From a virus: a DNA stretch of 61,642 nucleotides. The position numbers and the translations under genes were made by a program. Positions 14,995-23,738 of the stretch are shown here, one piece after another; the stretch's first letter is position 1; every line of letters starts with the position of its first letter. Under the pieces are notes generated by a model that was given only the letters and a program-made list of their open reading frames with translations, ran no database searches and was not told where the DNA came from. The stretch spans positions 1-61,642 of IMG/VR virus record IMGVR_UViG_3300034072_001227, one strand, 5' to 3'.

Positions 14995-15554
14995 GCGACA
15001 TGCTCGCCGGCCTCCCGCTGTTCCACTTCAAGGTGATCCACATCGATCCGGTGTGGTCCTATACGATGCGGACGCCGAAGGGTTACGAGAAGTCGCCGCA
15101 GAAGCACTATGACTGCCTGACGATCGAGCAGTTGAAGGACATCCCGATCGGCCAGCATGCGGCGCCAGACAGCGCCATGGTGATGTGGGGCGTATTCCCC
15201 ATGATGCCCCAGGCGATCGAGCTGCTGGCGCATTACGGTTATCGCTATGTCACCGGCGGCGCTTGGGCGAAGCAGTCGCCGACCGGGCGCAAGTGGGCGT
15301 TCGGATCTGGGTATGTGCTGCGCGGCGCGTCGGAGTTCTACATCGTCGGCAAGATGGGAAACCCGGTCGAGAAGTCGAAATCCGTCCGCAACCTGATCGT
15401 GGCGCCCCGGCGGGAGCACAGCCGCAAGCCCGAGCAGATCTATTCCGACATCGAAGCGCTCTGGGATGGGCCGTATCTCGATGTCTTCGGGCGGTGCCAG
15501 CGCCCCGGCTGGACCGTCGTCGGCAACGAAGCTCATAAATTCGAGGAAGCATGA
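14991..15554 (+). CDS. MT-A70-family adenine N6-methyltransferase
   Basis: Codes for 187 residues from GTG at 14991 in a GTGA overlap. The catalytic motif reads DPVW (residues 19-22) instead of the usual DPPW, followed by the family pattern GGAWAKQ, FGSGYVLRGASEFY and PRREHSRKPEQIYSDIEAL, and ending RPGWTVVGNE. It is expected to methylate adenine in phage DNA, protecting it from host restriction. The V in place of the second P is unusual and may affect activity. Confidence 0.85.
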   Translation: MSDMLAGLPLFHFKVIHIDPVWSYTMRTPKGYEKSPQKHYDCLTIEQLKDIPIGQHAAPDSAMVMWGVFPMMPQAIELLAHYGYRYVTGGAWAKQSPTGRKWAFGSGYVLRGASEFYIVGKMGNPVEKSKSVRNLIVAPRREHSRKPEQIYSDIEALWDGPYLDVFGRCQRPGWTVVGNEAHKFEEA

Positions 15555-17068
15555 ACAAGGCCAATTCCCAGACCCGCCTCTCCGTCGCGGAGATGCCGAA
15601 GAATGTTGAGGGCGAATATGCGCTGCTCGGCGCGATGATGATGGACAACCAGTGGATAGCGCGCGCGGTCGAGCGCCTGACGCCCGATGACTTCTTCGAG
15701 CCCTTCCACGGCCGCGTCTTCAAGGCGATGTCGAAGATGCATGAGAACGGCCGCATGGTGACGCCGATCACGCTCAAGCCCATCGTTGAGATGGACCCGG
15801 CGCTCGAGGGACTTGGCGGCCTCGGCTACATCGTGCGCGCGACCTCGGACAATGGCGCGCTGCTCATGGCGTCGGACATGATCGACCAGATCCAGATCCT
15901 CGCCAGCCGGCGCAAGTCCATGATCGCCATGGCGGACGGCATCGACGCCCTCGCCGACACCGCTGAGGATATCGAGGACACGCTCGAGATCGTCGACGGC
16001 ATCGAGGACCAGATCCGGCTGGCCACCGCGCGCGAGCACCGCGAGAAGGTGCGCCGGCTGTCGGATGCGACCGAGAGCGTGCGCAACCGCGCCAGGCAGG
16101 CGGAGAGCGGTGTGATGATCGGGGCGAAGTGCCGCACCATCCCACAGATCGACGAAATGCTCGGGCCTATTGAGCGCGCGACGCTGAATATTATCGGCGG
16201 CAGACCTGGCCAAGCAAAGACCAGCAGCGCCGTTTCCATGGCTCTGGGCTATGCTGCTAATGGATTTGCGACCGAGTTCTTCCACCTCGAGATGAAGGAC
16301 GAACAGCTCGACTTGCGCGTCATCTCTGACATCTCGGAGATGATCGGCCAGCCCATCACCTTCGAGGCGATCAAGAAGGGGCGGCTGGGCAGCGACGACT
16401 TCCGGGTGCTCGAGCGCATCGAGGAAATGCAGGACATGCTCCCGATCGAGTTCACCGCGCTCAAGACCCGCACCGACATTCGGAAGATCGAGAGCCTGAT
16501 CGTGCGGGCGAAGCGCAAGTGGGAGCGGCGCAAGAAGAAGCTCTGGTGCGTGTTCATCGACTACATGCAGCTGATCGGCGCCACCTCCAACGGCAAGCAG
16601 CTGGATGACGACTTGAAGCGGATCTCGACCGTCTGCGCTGCGCTCAACGAGATGAAGCAGAAGCACGACATCGCGATCTTCGCCCTGGCGCAGCTGTCGC
16701 GCGACGTCGACCGCCGACCTGACAAGCGCCCGCTCATGGCCGACCTCAAAGGCAGCGGCGATCTGGAGCAGGACGCCGACTCGATCACCTTCTGCTTCCG
16801 GCCCGAATATTACCTGGAGGGCGCTGAGCCGACGAAGAAGGACAGCACCGAGTGGGAGGAATGGAACGCGGAGTATCAGGCGTCGCGCGACAAGCTCGAC
16901 CTCATCTGTCGGAAGAACCGCCATGGCGCGCCGTCGACCGTAACCACCCGGTTTATCAAGGAACATTACGCCGTCCGCAGCCGCACGCGCCGCACCGAAC
17001 TGGATGAGCCGATCCTCCAGCGCGACATGTTCGACGGCGCTGAGATGGAGATGGTGGAGAATTTTTGA
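15551..17068 (+). CDS. dnaB-like: DnaB-like replicative helicase
   Basis: Codes for 505 residues. An N-terminal DnaB domain (VEGEYALLGAMMMD, DDFFEPFHGRVF) is followed by a RecA-like domain: Walker A GGRPGQAKT at about 216-224, Walker B VFIDYMQL at about 334-341, and LAQLSRDVDRRP...LKGSGDLEQDAD, the arginine-finger/DNA-loop region of DnaB. The start overlaps the methyltransferase by four bases. It would be the hexameric fork helicase. No phage DNA polymerase or primase is evident, so the host polymerase is probably used. Confidence 0.9.
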   Translation: MNKANSQTRLSVAEMPKNVEGEYALLGAMMMDNQWIARAVERLTPDDFFEPFHGRVFKAMSKMHENGRMVTPITLKPIVEMDPALEGLGGLGYIVRATSDNGALLMASDMIDQIQILASRRKSMIAMADGIDALADTAEDIEDTLEIVDGIEDQIRLATAREHREKVRRLSDATESVRNRARQAESGVMIGAKCRTIPQIDEMLGPIERATLNIIGGRPGQAKTSSAVSMALGYAANGFATEFFHLEMKDEQLDLRVISDISEMIGQPITFEAIKKGRLGSDDFRVLERIEEMQDMLPIEFTALKTRTDIRKIESLIVRAKRKWERRKKKLWCVFIDYMQLIGATSNGKQLDDDLKRISTVCAALNEMKQKHDIAIFALAQLSRDVDRRPDKRPLMADLKGSGDLEQDADSITFCFRPEYYLEGAEPTKKDSTEWEEWNAEYQASRDKLDLICRKNRHGAPSTVTTRFIKEHYAVRSRTRRTELDEPILQRDMFDGAEMEMVENF

Positions 17069-17706
17069 TGAGGGGGCTTGCCGAAGGGCGGGCCTCGGGA
17101 GCATAAAGTGAAAACCCCGGGGTTAGCCGCCCCGGGGTCTTCGACAAGACCGCGATGCTGCCGCGAGAAATGTCACTGCCTAAATAAGGCAATGCCGTTC
17201 CACTCGCAATCGCAAAAAGCGCTAGAAAGCGAGTGAACGATGAACTTCTCCCCCTGAAAATCACCCAATCGAGTTGGGTTTCCTGTCCGTCTGGCCCTCC
17301 GGCTCTCTCCGGTTCAAGAAGTGACAGAAGCCAAGCTGGCAATAGGGCTGCATGCACGTCCCGCCGGATCGCTTCACAACCAGATGGGCAACCTGGATAA
17401 CCGGCCCTGTATCTCAGGCGTTACCCCCGCGCCGCCGACCGCCGATGTGGGCATAGGCAGAACTGCGAAATTTTGAGTGCCGTTGCCCATTGTGGGCGAT
17501 GATGTGACCACGACAGGAGAAGTCTCGGCAACGAGGTGGATCGAACGGTGGAGACCAGGGCTGGCCCCCCTTCCTGATGGACATAGGGCATCGCAGGGAA
17601 TTGAGATTGAAGCATCAGGAGCCGCCGTCCGTGCAAGCCCCCAACAGCCAGGAGTCTGTTGGTAGCACCCTAGACGGGGGGCGGGTTGTATCTAAAGGAG
17701 ATCGAC
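17069..17706. other. Structured intergenic region after the helicase
   Basis: About 640 bases with no convincing gene. Inverted repeats: 9-bp stem (17114-17139), TGCCT/AGGCA (17177-17191), CACTCGC/GCGAGTG (17201-17235) enclosing a smaller CGC/GCG hairpin, ACCCAA/TTGGGT followed by TTTCC (17263-17283), GCCCA/TGGGC near 17486, and CCAACAG/CTGTTGG near 17643-17665. Candidates are a replication origin or a non-coding RNA. Weak open frames exist (17477-17665 plus strand, 17421-17636 minus strand), but none has a ribosome-binding site. Confidence 0.45.
17114..17139. terminator. Terminator-like hairpin after helicase
   Basis: ACCCCGGGG and CCCCGGGGT pair over nine bases around a 7-nt loop. The rightward tail is TCTTCG, a weak U-run. 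The leftward tail is TTTTCAC, so it may act in either direction. Confidence 0.65.
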
Positions 17707-18114
17707 TTGGAAAATCCTTCGCATCGCAAGGTCTCGCGACAAGAAGTTGAAGCCGGCAAAACGCCCCGCGGGGCATGGACAAAGAAACAGCTGGCCGAAT
17801 GGGGCGTGCCCTGGCCACCGCCAAAGGGCTGGCGCGAAGCATTGGAGAGGGGCCATCCCATCCCGGAACATCGGTTCAAGACGACGTTCTACTTCCTCGA
17901 CTATGCCAGCCCCGTGGAATCCCAGACCATCGCGGTAGAAGCGATGACTGAGCAGGACGCATTGCTCCTGCTGGCCAAGCGCCACTTCCGGGCTGTTGGC
18001 GAAGACGGGATGTGCGGCGACATCGTCCACATTTCCGAAACGAAGGATTATGTGGCCGAAGCTGAGGCTGAAAGGCTGAGGATTGAAGCCCATTTCGCGA
18101 ATGGCGCCGACTGA
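17707..18114 (+). CDS. Hypothetical protein, TTG start
   Basis: Codes for 135 residues. AAAGGAG lies 6 bases before TTG at 17707, which is favoured over a TTG at 17686 with no such site. It contains the pattern WTKKQLAEWGVPWPPPKGW (residues about 25-44), which I have seen in other phage hypothetical proteins, and an acidic helical C-terminus. It lies in the replication region and is coupled to the next gene by a one-base overlap. Function unknown. Confidence 0.6.
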   Translation: MENPSHRKVSRQEVEAGKTPRGAWTKKQLAEWGVPWPPPKGWREALERGHPIPEHRFKTTFYFLDYASPVESQTIAVEAMTEQDALLLLAKRHFRAVGEDGMCGDIVHISETKDYVAEAEAERLRIEAHFANGAD

Positions 18115-18737
18115 TGCCCAGCTACATCATCCGCAAGAAATCCACCGGCGAGGAAAAAGTCGTCGAAGCCCCGACGCGCGAAGCCGCTCTCGCCTCCATG
18201 ATCGAACATCTCTTCGAGGTTGCCGAGCAGACGGATCTCTTCGGCGCCAGCACGGCGATCGCCACCAGCCGGCCGCCGCTTGCCGAATATGTGCAAGGCC
18301 GGTGGAACGACATGGTGAAGCGCCACCCGCAGATCGCCGGCATCCGCAACCTCGACGCCAGCCGGCGCATGTCGATCACCACCAGGGCGAAGCCTGCGGT
18401 GACGCCGACCCGGGACGGCTATGCGGTCTGGGATGAGGTTCTGGCCGCGATCGAGGGCAGCATGTTCCTGACCGGCCGGTGCCCGCCGCGCGAAGGGAGC
18501 AGCAAGCCCTTCACCCTCACAATCGACTTCGTGTGCCGCCCGGCACAGTTTCTCAAGATCCTGGATGGAGGATATCCCAATGACCGCACTGGTGCCGAGC
18601 AGCCCGCATTCACGCATGATCCAGAAACCGGACGCCGATACTCTACAACAGAGCAAGCAGCTCGTAGCTTCGTCAATGATCGAAGGAATCGTAGCGGACA
18701 AGGAGATGTCCCGCGCGGAGGTCTTGCTCTACGTTGA
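18114..18737 (+). CDS. Replication-organizer-like protein
   Basis: Codes for 207 residues. Residues about 62-160 match the C-terminal domain of many phage replication initiators: RWNDM at the start, a helix, VLAAIEGSMFLTG, then FTLTIDFVCRPAQFLKILDGGYPND. In other phages this follows a DNA-binding winged helix; here the N-terminus is only about 60 residues. Probably helps to load the neighbouring DnaB-like helicase (inference). Its last 52 codons overlap the next gene in another frame, and this tail is not conserved-looking. Confidence 0.65.
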   Translation: MPSYIIRKKSTGEEKVVEAPTREAALASMIEHLFEVAEQTDLFGASTAIATSRPPLAEYVQGRWNDMVKRHPQIAGIRNLDASRRMSITTRAKPAVTPTRDGYAVWDEVLAAIEGSMFLTGRCPPREGSSKPFTLTIDFVCRPAQFLKILDGGYPNDRTGAEQPAFTHDPETGRRYSTTEQAARSFVNDRRNRSGQGDVPRGGLALR

Positions 18738-19104
18738 GAGCCGGCCGGGCCTCGCCGACGCCATCGCGATCGCGCACGCCGGGAATTACGAAGGCCTGCG
18801 CTCGGCCGAGGGCGCGGAAGAGGACGCAGCCCTTTCCGCCGCGATCTTCCACTACCTGCGCACCGGCGGCATGAACATGTCGAAGGAAGACCGCCAGGAC
18901 TATGCGGAGGCGGTGCGGAGCGAACTCATCACGATGCCTTACAACATGGTGATGGAGCAGCTGCGGCTGGCGCCGCGCAGCGTCCGGTTCCCGTCGGAGC
19001 TGCTGCCGTGGATCTTCTCCAGCATCGAAAAGCATTGGGAGGGTAGCAAGACCCGCTATAAGTCGCTCGCGGCCGTAGTGGACCTGCTCGAGGACAAGGA
19101 CTGA
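18580..19104 (+). CDS. Hypothetical protein before the terminase
   Basis: Codes for 174 residues. GGAGG lies 8 bases before ATG at 18580, deep inside the preceding gene. Helical, with ADKEMSRAEVLLYVESRPGLADAIAIAHAGNYEG resembling a conserved helical module. Its stop shares one base with the TerS-like start. The 158-base out-of-frame overlap with the replication gene is unusual. Possibly a transcription or packaging accessory; not recognised. Confidence 0.6.
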   Translation: MTALVPSSPHSRMIQKPDADTLQQSKQLVASSMIEGIVADKEMSRAEVLLYVESRPGLADAIAIAHAGNYEGLRSAEGAEEDAALSAAIFHYLRTGGMNMSKEDRQDYAEAVRSELITMPYNMVMEQLRLAPRSVRFPSELLPWIFSSIEKHWEGSKTRYKSLAAVVDLLEDKD

Positions 19105-19784
19105 TGGCGAACTTCCAGCCGAACGAAAAGCGCAGGGCGGACATCAAGGCCGCCCTCAAGCGCGCCAAGCCCAAGGATGAGTCGACTATGGCCGAACTGG
19201 CGATCGTCTGGGGCACCGAGAAGCAGCGGCTGGTGACGAACAAGAAGGAAATGCCGACCTGGCCCGACAGCGTGCGCAAGGTGGGGAATGAGCTCTTCTT
19301 CCCGACCAAGGCGGCGCTCGAGGCCATGCTCGCCTATGAGACGCGCTTCGACAGCGTGATGAAGGACAGGGCCGCCCGGCGCGCGCGGATGGTTGAGGGC
19401 ACGAAGCCCAAGGCGGATACGATGACGTCCGCCCTGCCGCTGCAGGATCTCATCCAGGCCAACCGCCTGTCGGCAGAGATCGAGCAGCGCGAGGACGCCC
19501 AGCGCGCCCGCATACCCTTCGCGGAGGTGCAGCGCATCGCCGGCACCATCTTCGGCCGTCTCTCGACCTTCATCGCCGACATCGGCTCGACGATCGACCC
19601 CAACGGGCAGCTGCCGAACGAAATGCGCACCCGATTGGACGAAAGGGGGCGGGAGGCGCTATTGGAGCTCCATGCAGATATCAAGGGACTGCTGAGCAAC
19701 GATGGCGACGGAAACGCAACTCCTGGAAATGGAAGACAGGCTGGCAAGCCTGGCCGACGGAAATCACTACGCAAAAGCCGGTGA
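19104..19784 (+). CDS. terS: Terminase small subunit (candidate)
   Basis: Codes for 226 residues. An N-terminal HTH-like segment (ESTMAELAIVWGTEKQRLVT then MPTWPDSVRKVGNELFF), a central helical part, and a long helix with IFGRLSTFIADIG are consistent with phage small terminase proteins that bind the packaging site. The position immediately upstream of, and overlapping, the large terminase is the main argument. The basic C-terminus lies in the overlap. Confidence 0.65.
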   Translation: MANFQPNEKRRADIKAALKRAKPKDESTMAELAIVWGTEKQRLVTNKKEMPTWPDSVRKVGNELFFPTKAALEAMLAYETRFDSVMKDRAARRARMVEGTKPKADTMTSALPLQDLIQANRLSAEIEQREDAQRARIPFAEVQRIAGTIFGRLSTFIADIGSTIDPNGQLPNEMRTRLDERGREALLELHADIKGLLSNDGDGNATPGNGRQAGKPGRRKSLRKSR

Positions 19785-21840
19785 CGCATTCCTGTCGCGA
19801 CTGGATAGCTTGCTCCCGGTCGCGGCAATCTCCACCAAGGACTTCGCCTATACGAAGCGGTGGATTCCCGGCCCGACCCGCCAGAAGATGCGGCTCAACC
19901 GGAACCTGACCCCCTATAACGACGGCATCATGGATGCCATGGATATGCCGGGCGTTCGCGTGGTGGCGGTGAAGGGAAGCGTCCGCGGCGGGAAGACGAT
20001 CGCGGCGGAAAACAAGGCCGTGAAGAACTGGACCTATGGGCCGCTGGTCAACATGCTCTGGTTAATGCAATCCAAGGATGACCTCAACGACTATGTCGAT
20101 GAGCGCGTCACATGGATGCTCGAGAACCACGACGAAGTCTCCGAAAAAATCGATTGGTCGGATAGCCGCAACGGGCGCAGCCGCATGGTGGTCGGCGGCG
20201 CCCTTGCGCTTTGGCGCGCCGCTACCCTGCAGGCCCTGCGCGGCAAGGCGGCGCCGTTCATCGTCTGCGACGAAGTCGACGCCTACAACAAGCGGGTGCG
20301 CAAGGCGCTCAAGACCCTGATCGAAGCGCGCCAGCTCGAGTTCGGCGCGAACACGCTTGCATACTTCTGCTCGCACCCTGACGCTGGCCCGACCGAGGGA
20401 ATCGACGACATCATCTCCATGGGGGTGAAGCATATGTGGTGGTGGAACTGCATGGACTGCGGCGGGTCTTCATCCCCGTCGGTCGGCGCCGACACCCGCA
20501 TGGAGTGGAACGTGTCGAAGCTGCTCGAGCAGCGGGGCGACATGGAGAAGGTGGCGCTGCTCGACATGATCGAGAAGGAAGCGCGCCTGATCTGCCCGCA
20601 CTGCGGTTCGATCATCGACAACAAGATGCGGCTCGAGATGTCGCCTGGCGGCGTCTGGCTCCAGCCGCACCAGAAGCTGCATGAGGGCGGCGAGGTGGAG
20701 GGCGACCAGCGCGTCCACCGCACCATGGGCTTCGAGATGCACGCCTTCATGACCCCCTTCGCCGACATCGGCCCGCTCGCCCGCGGCTGGTCTGAGGCGT
20801 GGATCAAGTTCGACGACACCAAGGATGACACCGACCTCAAGGAGCAGACCGTCAAGCGCCTGGGCGAGACATACCAGCCGGCCGCCGCCTCCAAGCGGAT
20901 CGACGATGAGAAGGTGGTCAAGGCGCGGCTCCAGTCGAGCTATGCGATGAAGACCGTCCCGGCCGGCGTGCTGTTCCTCACCGCGTTCGTCGACATCCAG
21001 GGCGACCGCTTCGAGGTTGTCGTGATCGGCTGGGATCTCCAAATGCGTTCGTGGCTGATCGATCGCTTCCCGATCAAGCAGTGGCCGGGCTTCGACACCA
21101 TCGACCCGTCCAACCGGATCTCCGACTATCGGATCATCGAGCATGCGGTCATCAACCAGCGCTACCTGATCGCCGGCACCGCGCAGATGGCCGAGCCCCT
21201 GTATCTCCCGATCGCGCGCACGATGGTCAACGCAGCGGGCGGCGGCTCTGGGTCGGATGGCGACACCCCGGGCGCCACCACCGCGGCGCGCAAATGGCTG
21301 GCCGAAGCGCTGTCGGAAGGCCGGTTCGATTCCTGGCAGGTCAACCTCTTCCACGGCAACGCGCACAAGAACGCCGAGCCATATGGGCGGGCGACGCCGC
21401 TCGAGTTCGATGAGAACGGCAAGCCCTATGCGATGCAGATCTACCAGCGTGCGCTCAACGTCCACAAGATCAAGTCCGTCATCGCGCTCCGCATGCAGGT
21501 CAAAGACCCCGCGGCGCCCGGCCGCATGTTCATCCCGATGGAGACCAAGCCGCGCTACGTGAAGGAAATGGTGGCGGAGAAGTTCATCAACGACGCCTGG
21601 ACGCGCACCGGCGCCAACGAAACATGGGACGGCTATGTGGCGTGCGAGGCCGCGCGCTTCTACCTCGACCCGAACCGCAAGGGCCTGTGGGATACGAAAG
21701 ACCCCACGACTGGCAAGTTCATGCGCCCGATCTGGGCAACCCCCGTCACGCGGGACGCCGTGATCGCCACCCCCGCTGCCATGGACGCAAAGAAGCAAAG
21801 CGATTATTACGAGCGCCTGGCCGCCCTCAACGGGGGGTAA
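19702..21840 (+). CDS. terL: Terminase large subunit, GpA family
   Basis: Codes for 712 residues, close to the usual length of lambda gpA. Walker A KGSVRGGKT (about 91-99), Walker B-like PFIVCDEVDAY (about 184-194), a four-Cys zinc site (CMDCGG ... CPHCG) and the nuclease strand TAFVDIQGDRFEVVVIGW support ATPase plus endonuclease function. It translocates phage DNA into proheads. It overlaps the TerS-like gene by 83 bases; ATG at 19702 is weakly supported by a ribosome-binding site and a start at 19729 is possible. Confidence 0.95.
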   Translation: MATETQLLEMEDRLASLADGNHYAKAGDAFLSRLDSLLPVAAISTKDFAYTKRWIPGPTRQKMRLNRNLTPYNDGIMDAMDMPGVRVVAVKGSVRGGKTIAAENKAVKNWTYGPLVNMLWLMQSKDDLNDYVDERVTWMLENHDEVSEKIDWSDSRNGRSRMVVGGALALWRAATLQALRGKAAPFIVCDEVDAYNKRVRKALKTLIEARQLEFGANTLAYFCSHPDAGPTEGIDDIISMGVKHMWWWNCMDCGGSSSPSVGADTRMEWNVSKLLEQRGDMEKVALLDMIEKEARLICPHCGSIIDNKMRLEMSPGGVWLQPHQKLHEGGEVEGDQRVHRTMGFEMHAFMTPFADIGPLARGWSEAWIKFDDTKDDTDLKEQTVKRLGETYQPAAASKRIDDEKVVKARLQSSYAMKTVPAGVLFLTAFVDIQGDRFEVVVIGWDLQMRSWLIDRFPIKQWPGFDTIDPSNRISDYRIIEHAVINQRYLIAGTAQMAEPLYLPIARTMVNAAGGGSGSDGDTPGATTAARKWLAEALSEGRFDSWQVNLFHGNAHKNAEPYGRATPLEFDENGKPYAMQIYQRALNVHKIKSVIALRMQVKDPAAPGRMFIPMETKPRYVKEMVAEKFINDAWTRTGANETWDGYVACEAARFYLDPNRKGLWDTKDPTTGKFMRPIWATPVTRDAVIATPAAMDAKKQSDYYERLAALNGG

Positions 21841-21861
21841 ATCACAAAGGGGTTCGGCACT

Positions 21862-22101
21862 GTGTATGAGGACATGACGGACGAGGCCCTGCTTGCCGAA
21901 ATTGCGGAATACCGGACGGCCTTGAAGAAGGCCGCGCTTGGTGGGGGCATCCAGCGCGTTGCCGGCGAGCAGCGCAATGTCACCATCTTCGGCGCCGACA
22001 TCGGCCTTCTGCGCGACACCCTGCGCGCCATGGTGGCCGAAGCAATCGACCGCGGCCTGCTCAAGGGCAATGGCGGCGCAATCCTGGTGGAGATTGGTTG
22101 A
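21862..22101 (+). CDS. gpW-like head-tail joining protein
   Basis: Codes for 79 residues from GTG at 21862, preceded by AAAGGGG. Two helices flank a short beta hairpin (QRVAGEQRNVTIFGAD), the layout of lambda gpW, and the gene lies between terminase and portal exactly as W does. The stop shares one base with the portal start. It would close the filled head and form part of the neck. Confidence 0.75.
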   Translation: MYEDMTDEALLAEIAEYRTALKKAALGGGIQRVAGEQRNVTIFGADIGLLRDTLRAMVAEAIDRGLLKGNGGAILVEIG

Positions 22102-23735
22102 TGTCTGAGCCTGTCGAGATCCTGCCGACTGGCGGTTCGTGGGGTATGGCGCCCTGGTTCTTCAAGAATATCGAGAGCTTCCCCGGGCAGCTTTGCACCA
22201 TCCCGAGCCGCGTGTCGGCCAAGGTCGAGACCGCGATCGCGCGGGTGGAAGCAATTAAGGGCGCGCGGCATATCGAGCGCACCTCCGAGCACATCGCCGG
22301 CGGCCTCGATCGCAAGGCGCACATGGTCGCCGGCTCGAAGCTGGTCTGCCGGCCCAAGATCAACTTCCCGCTGCTCGGCTTCACGAAAGAGCAGGCGCGC
22401 GAGATCAACAGCCAGTTCGCGATGTTCTTCAACGATTGGGCCTATGACCTGCGGCTGCTGCAGGACGGCGAAGGGCACTACGACTTCGGCGGCATGATGT
22501 GGATGGCCTATCGGAACCTCGCGGGACCGGACGGCGAGACGGCGGGCGTCATCCACTACGACCAGAAGCGCGCGAACAAGTATGGCACCAAGTGGGCGAC
22601 CTATGTGAGCGTGATCGATCCCGACCGGATCGAAAACCCCGACATGGACGCGGTCAACCGCGATAACCTGTTCAATGGCCGCCTGCTCGACAAGGACGGG
22701 CGCTGGATCGGTATCTACGTCCGCAAGCGTCACTCGAGCGAGGGGACGTCCGACCTGGGCGATATCAACCCGCATGTGTTCGTGCCGCGCGAGACCTCGA
22801 CCGGGCGCCCGATGGCATGGCACTGGTTCACCAAGCGCCGCGGGGCCGCCCAGCGCGGCATGACGACGCTGGTCACGGCGCTGCGCCACTCCACCATGCT
22901 GGACAAGTTCGACGACGCCCAGCTTGGCGCGGCCGTGCTCAACGCCATGTTTGCGATCTTCGCCAAGACGAACGCGGGCAGCAAGGCCTTCGCGCAGAAC
23001 GTCGCGCCGGCCGTCGACACCGGCACCGGCATGCTGCAGGCCGACATGGCGCGCCTCGCCTTCTACGAGAAGACCAAGCTGCGCTTCGGCGAGAACCGCA
23101 TCCCGGTGTTGCCCAAGGATGACGAAGTCGAGATGACCGCCGTCAACCGCGCGGCCGAAGATCCGACGGCGTTCGTGAGCCAGTTCCTGCGCAAGTTCGC
23201 CATGGCGCTGGGCATTTCCTTCGAGCAGATCAGCAACGATTTCAGCCAGGTCAACTATTCGTCAGCGCGCGCGGCGCTGCTCGAAGTCTGGCGCGGGATC
23301 AAGGTCGAGCGCGACTTCTTCTCGCGCCACGTTGCCACGCCGATCTATGCCGCGGTGATCGAAGAGGCGATCGCCAAGGGGTGGGTGAAGCTGCCAGCCG
23401 GCGCGCCCGACTTCACCCTGTTCCGCTCCGCCTATTGCTCGGTGGACTGGATCGGCCCGGGCATGGGCTGGATCGACCCGCTCAAGGAAGCGAACGCGCA
23501 CATCGCCATGGTCAACGCCAAGCTGCGCAGCCGCCGCCGCGTCATGGCCGAGGGCGATGGCGAGCTGTGGGATGAGACCTTCGAGGATATCGCCGAAGAG
23601 GACGAATATGCCGAAGAGCTCGGCATCGACACCACGCCGGTTAATCAGGGCGGCGCGCCGGGAGCGCAGTCAGGCAGTTCGGCCGAGGAAGATCCCGACG
23701 ATGCAGATGCGCGCAGCCGCGCCCAACAGGAGTAA
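22101..23735 (+). CDS. Portal protein, lambda gpB family
   Basis: Codes for 544 residues. Diagnostic stretches are FGGMMWMAYRNL, the long linker ending FEQISNDFSQVNYSSARAALLE, and GMGWIDPLKEANA, which are hallmarks of lambda-type portals. The C-terminus is acidic. A TTG three bases upstream is an alternative start. Forms the dodecameric portal through which DNA is packaged. Confidence 0.93.
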   Translation: MSEPVEILPTGGSWGMAPWFFKNIESFPGQLCTIPSRVSAKVETAIARVEAIKGARHIERTSEHIAGGLDRKAHMVAGSKLVCRPKINFPLLGFTKEQAREINSQFAMFFNDWAYDLRLLQDGEGHYDFGGMMWMAYRNLAGPDGETAGVIHYDQKRANKYGTKWATYVSVIDPDRIENPDMDAVNRDNLFNGRLLDKDGRWIGIYVRKRHSSEGTSDLGDINPHVFVPRETSTGRPMAWHWFTKRRGAAQRGMTTLVTALRHSTMLDKFDDAQLGAAVLNAMFAIFAKTNAGSKAFAQNVAPAVDTGTGMLQADMARLAFYEKTKLRFGENRIPVLPKDDEVEMTAVNRAAEDPTAFVSQFLRKFAMALGISFEQISNDFSQVNYSSARAALLEVWRGIKVERDFFSRHVATPIYAAVIEEAIAKGWVKLPAGAPDFTLFRSAYCSVDWIGPGMGWIDPLKEANAHIAMVNAKLRSRRRVMAEGDGELWDETFEDIAEEDEYAEELGIDTTPVNQGGAPGAQSGSSAEEDPDDADARSRAQQE

Positions 23736-23738
23736 ACC

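Noticed and set aside
16956-17357. Minus-strand frame with a signal-peptide-like stretch
   Set aside because: Overlaps the helicase end and the hairpin region, lacks a ribosome-binding site, and its C-terminal half is antisense of a real gene.
17477-17665. 62-codon plus-strand frame after the helicase
   Set aside because: GTG start without ribosome-binding site, low-complexity product, and it runs through a hairpin. Kept only as part of the structured gap.
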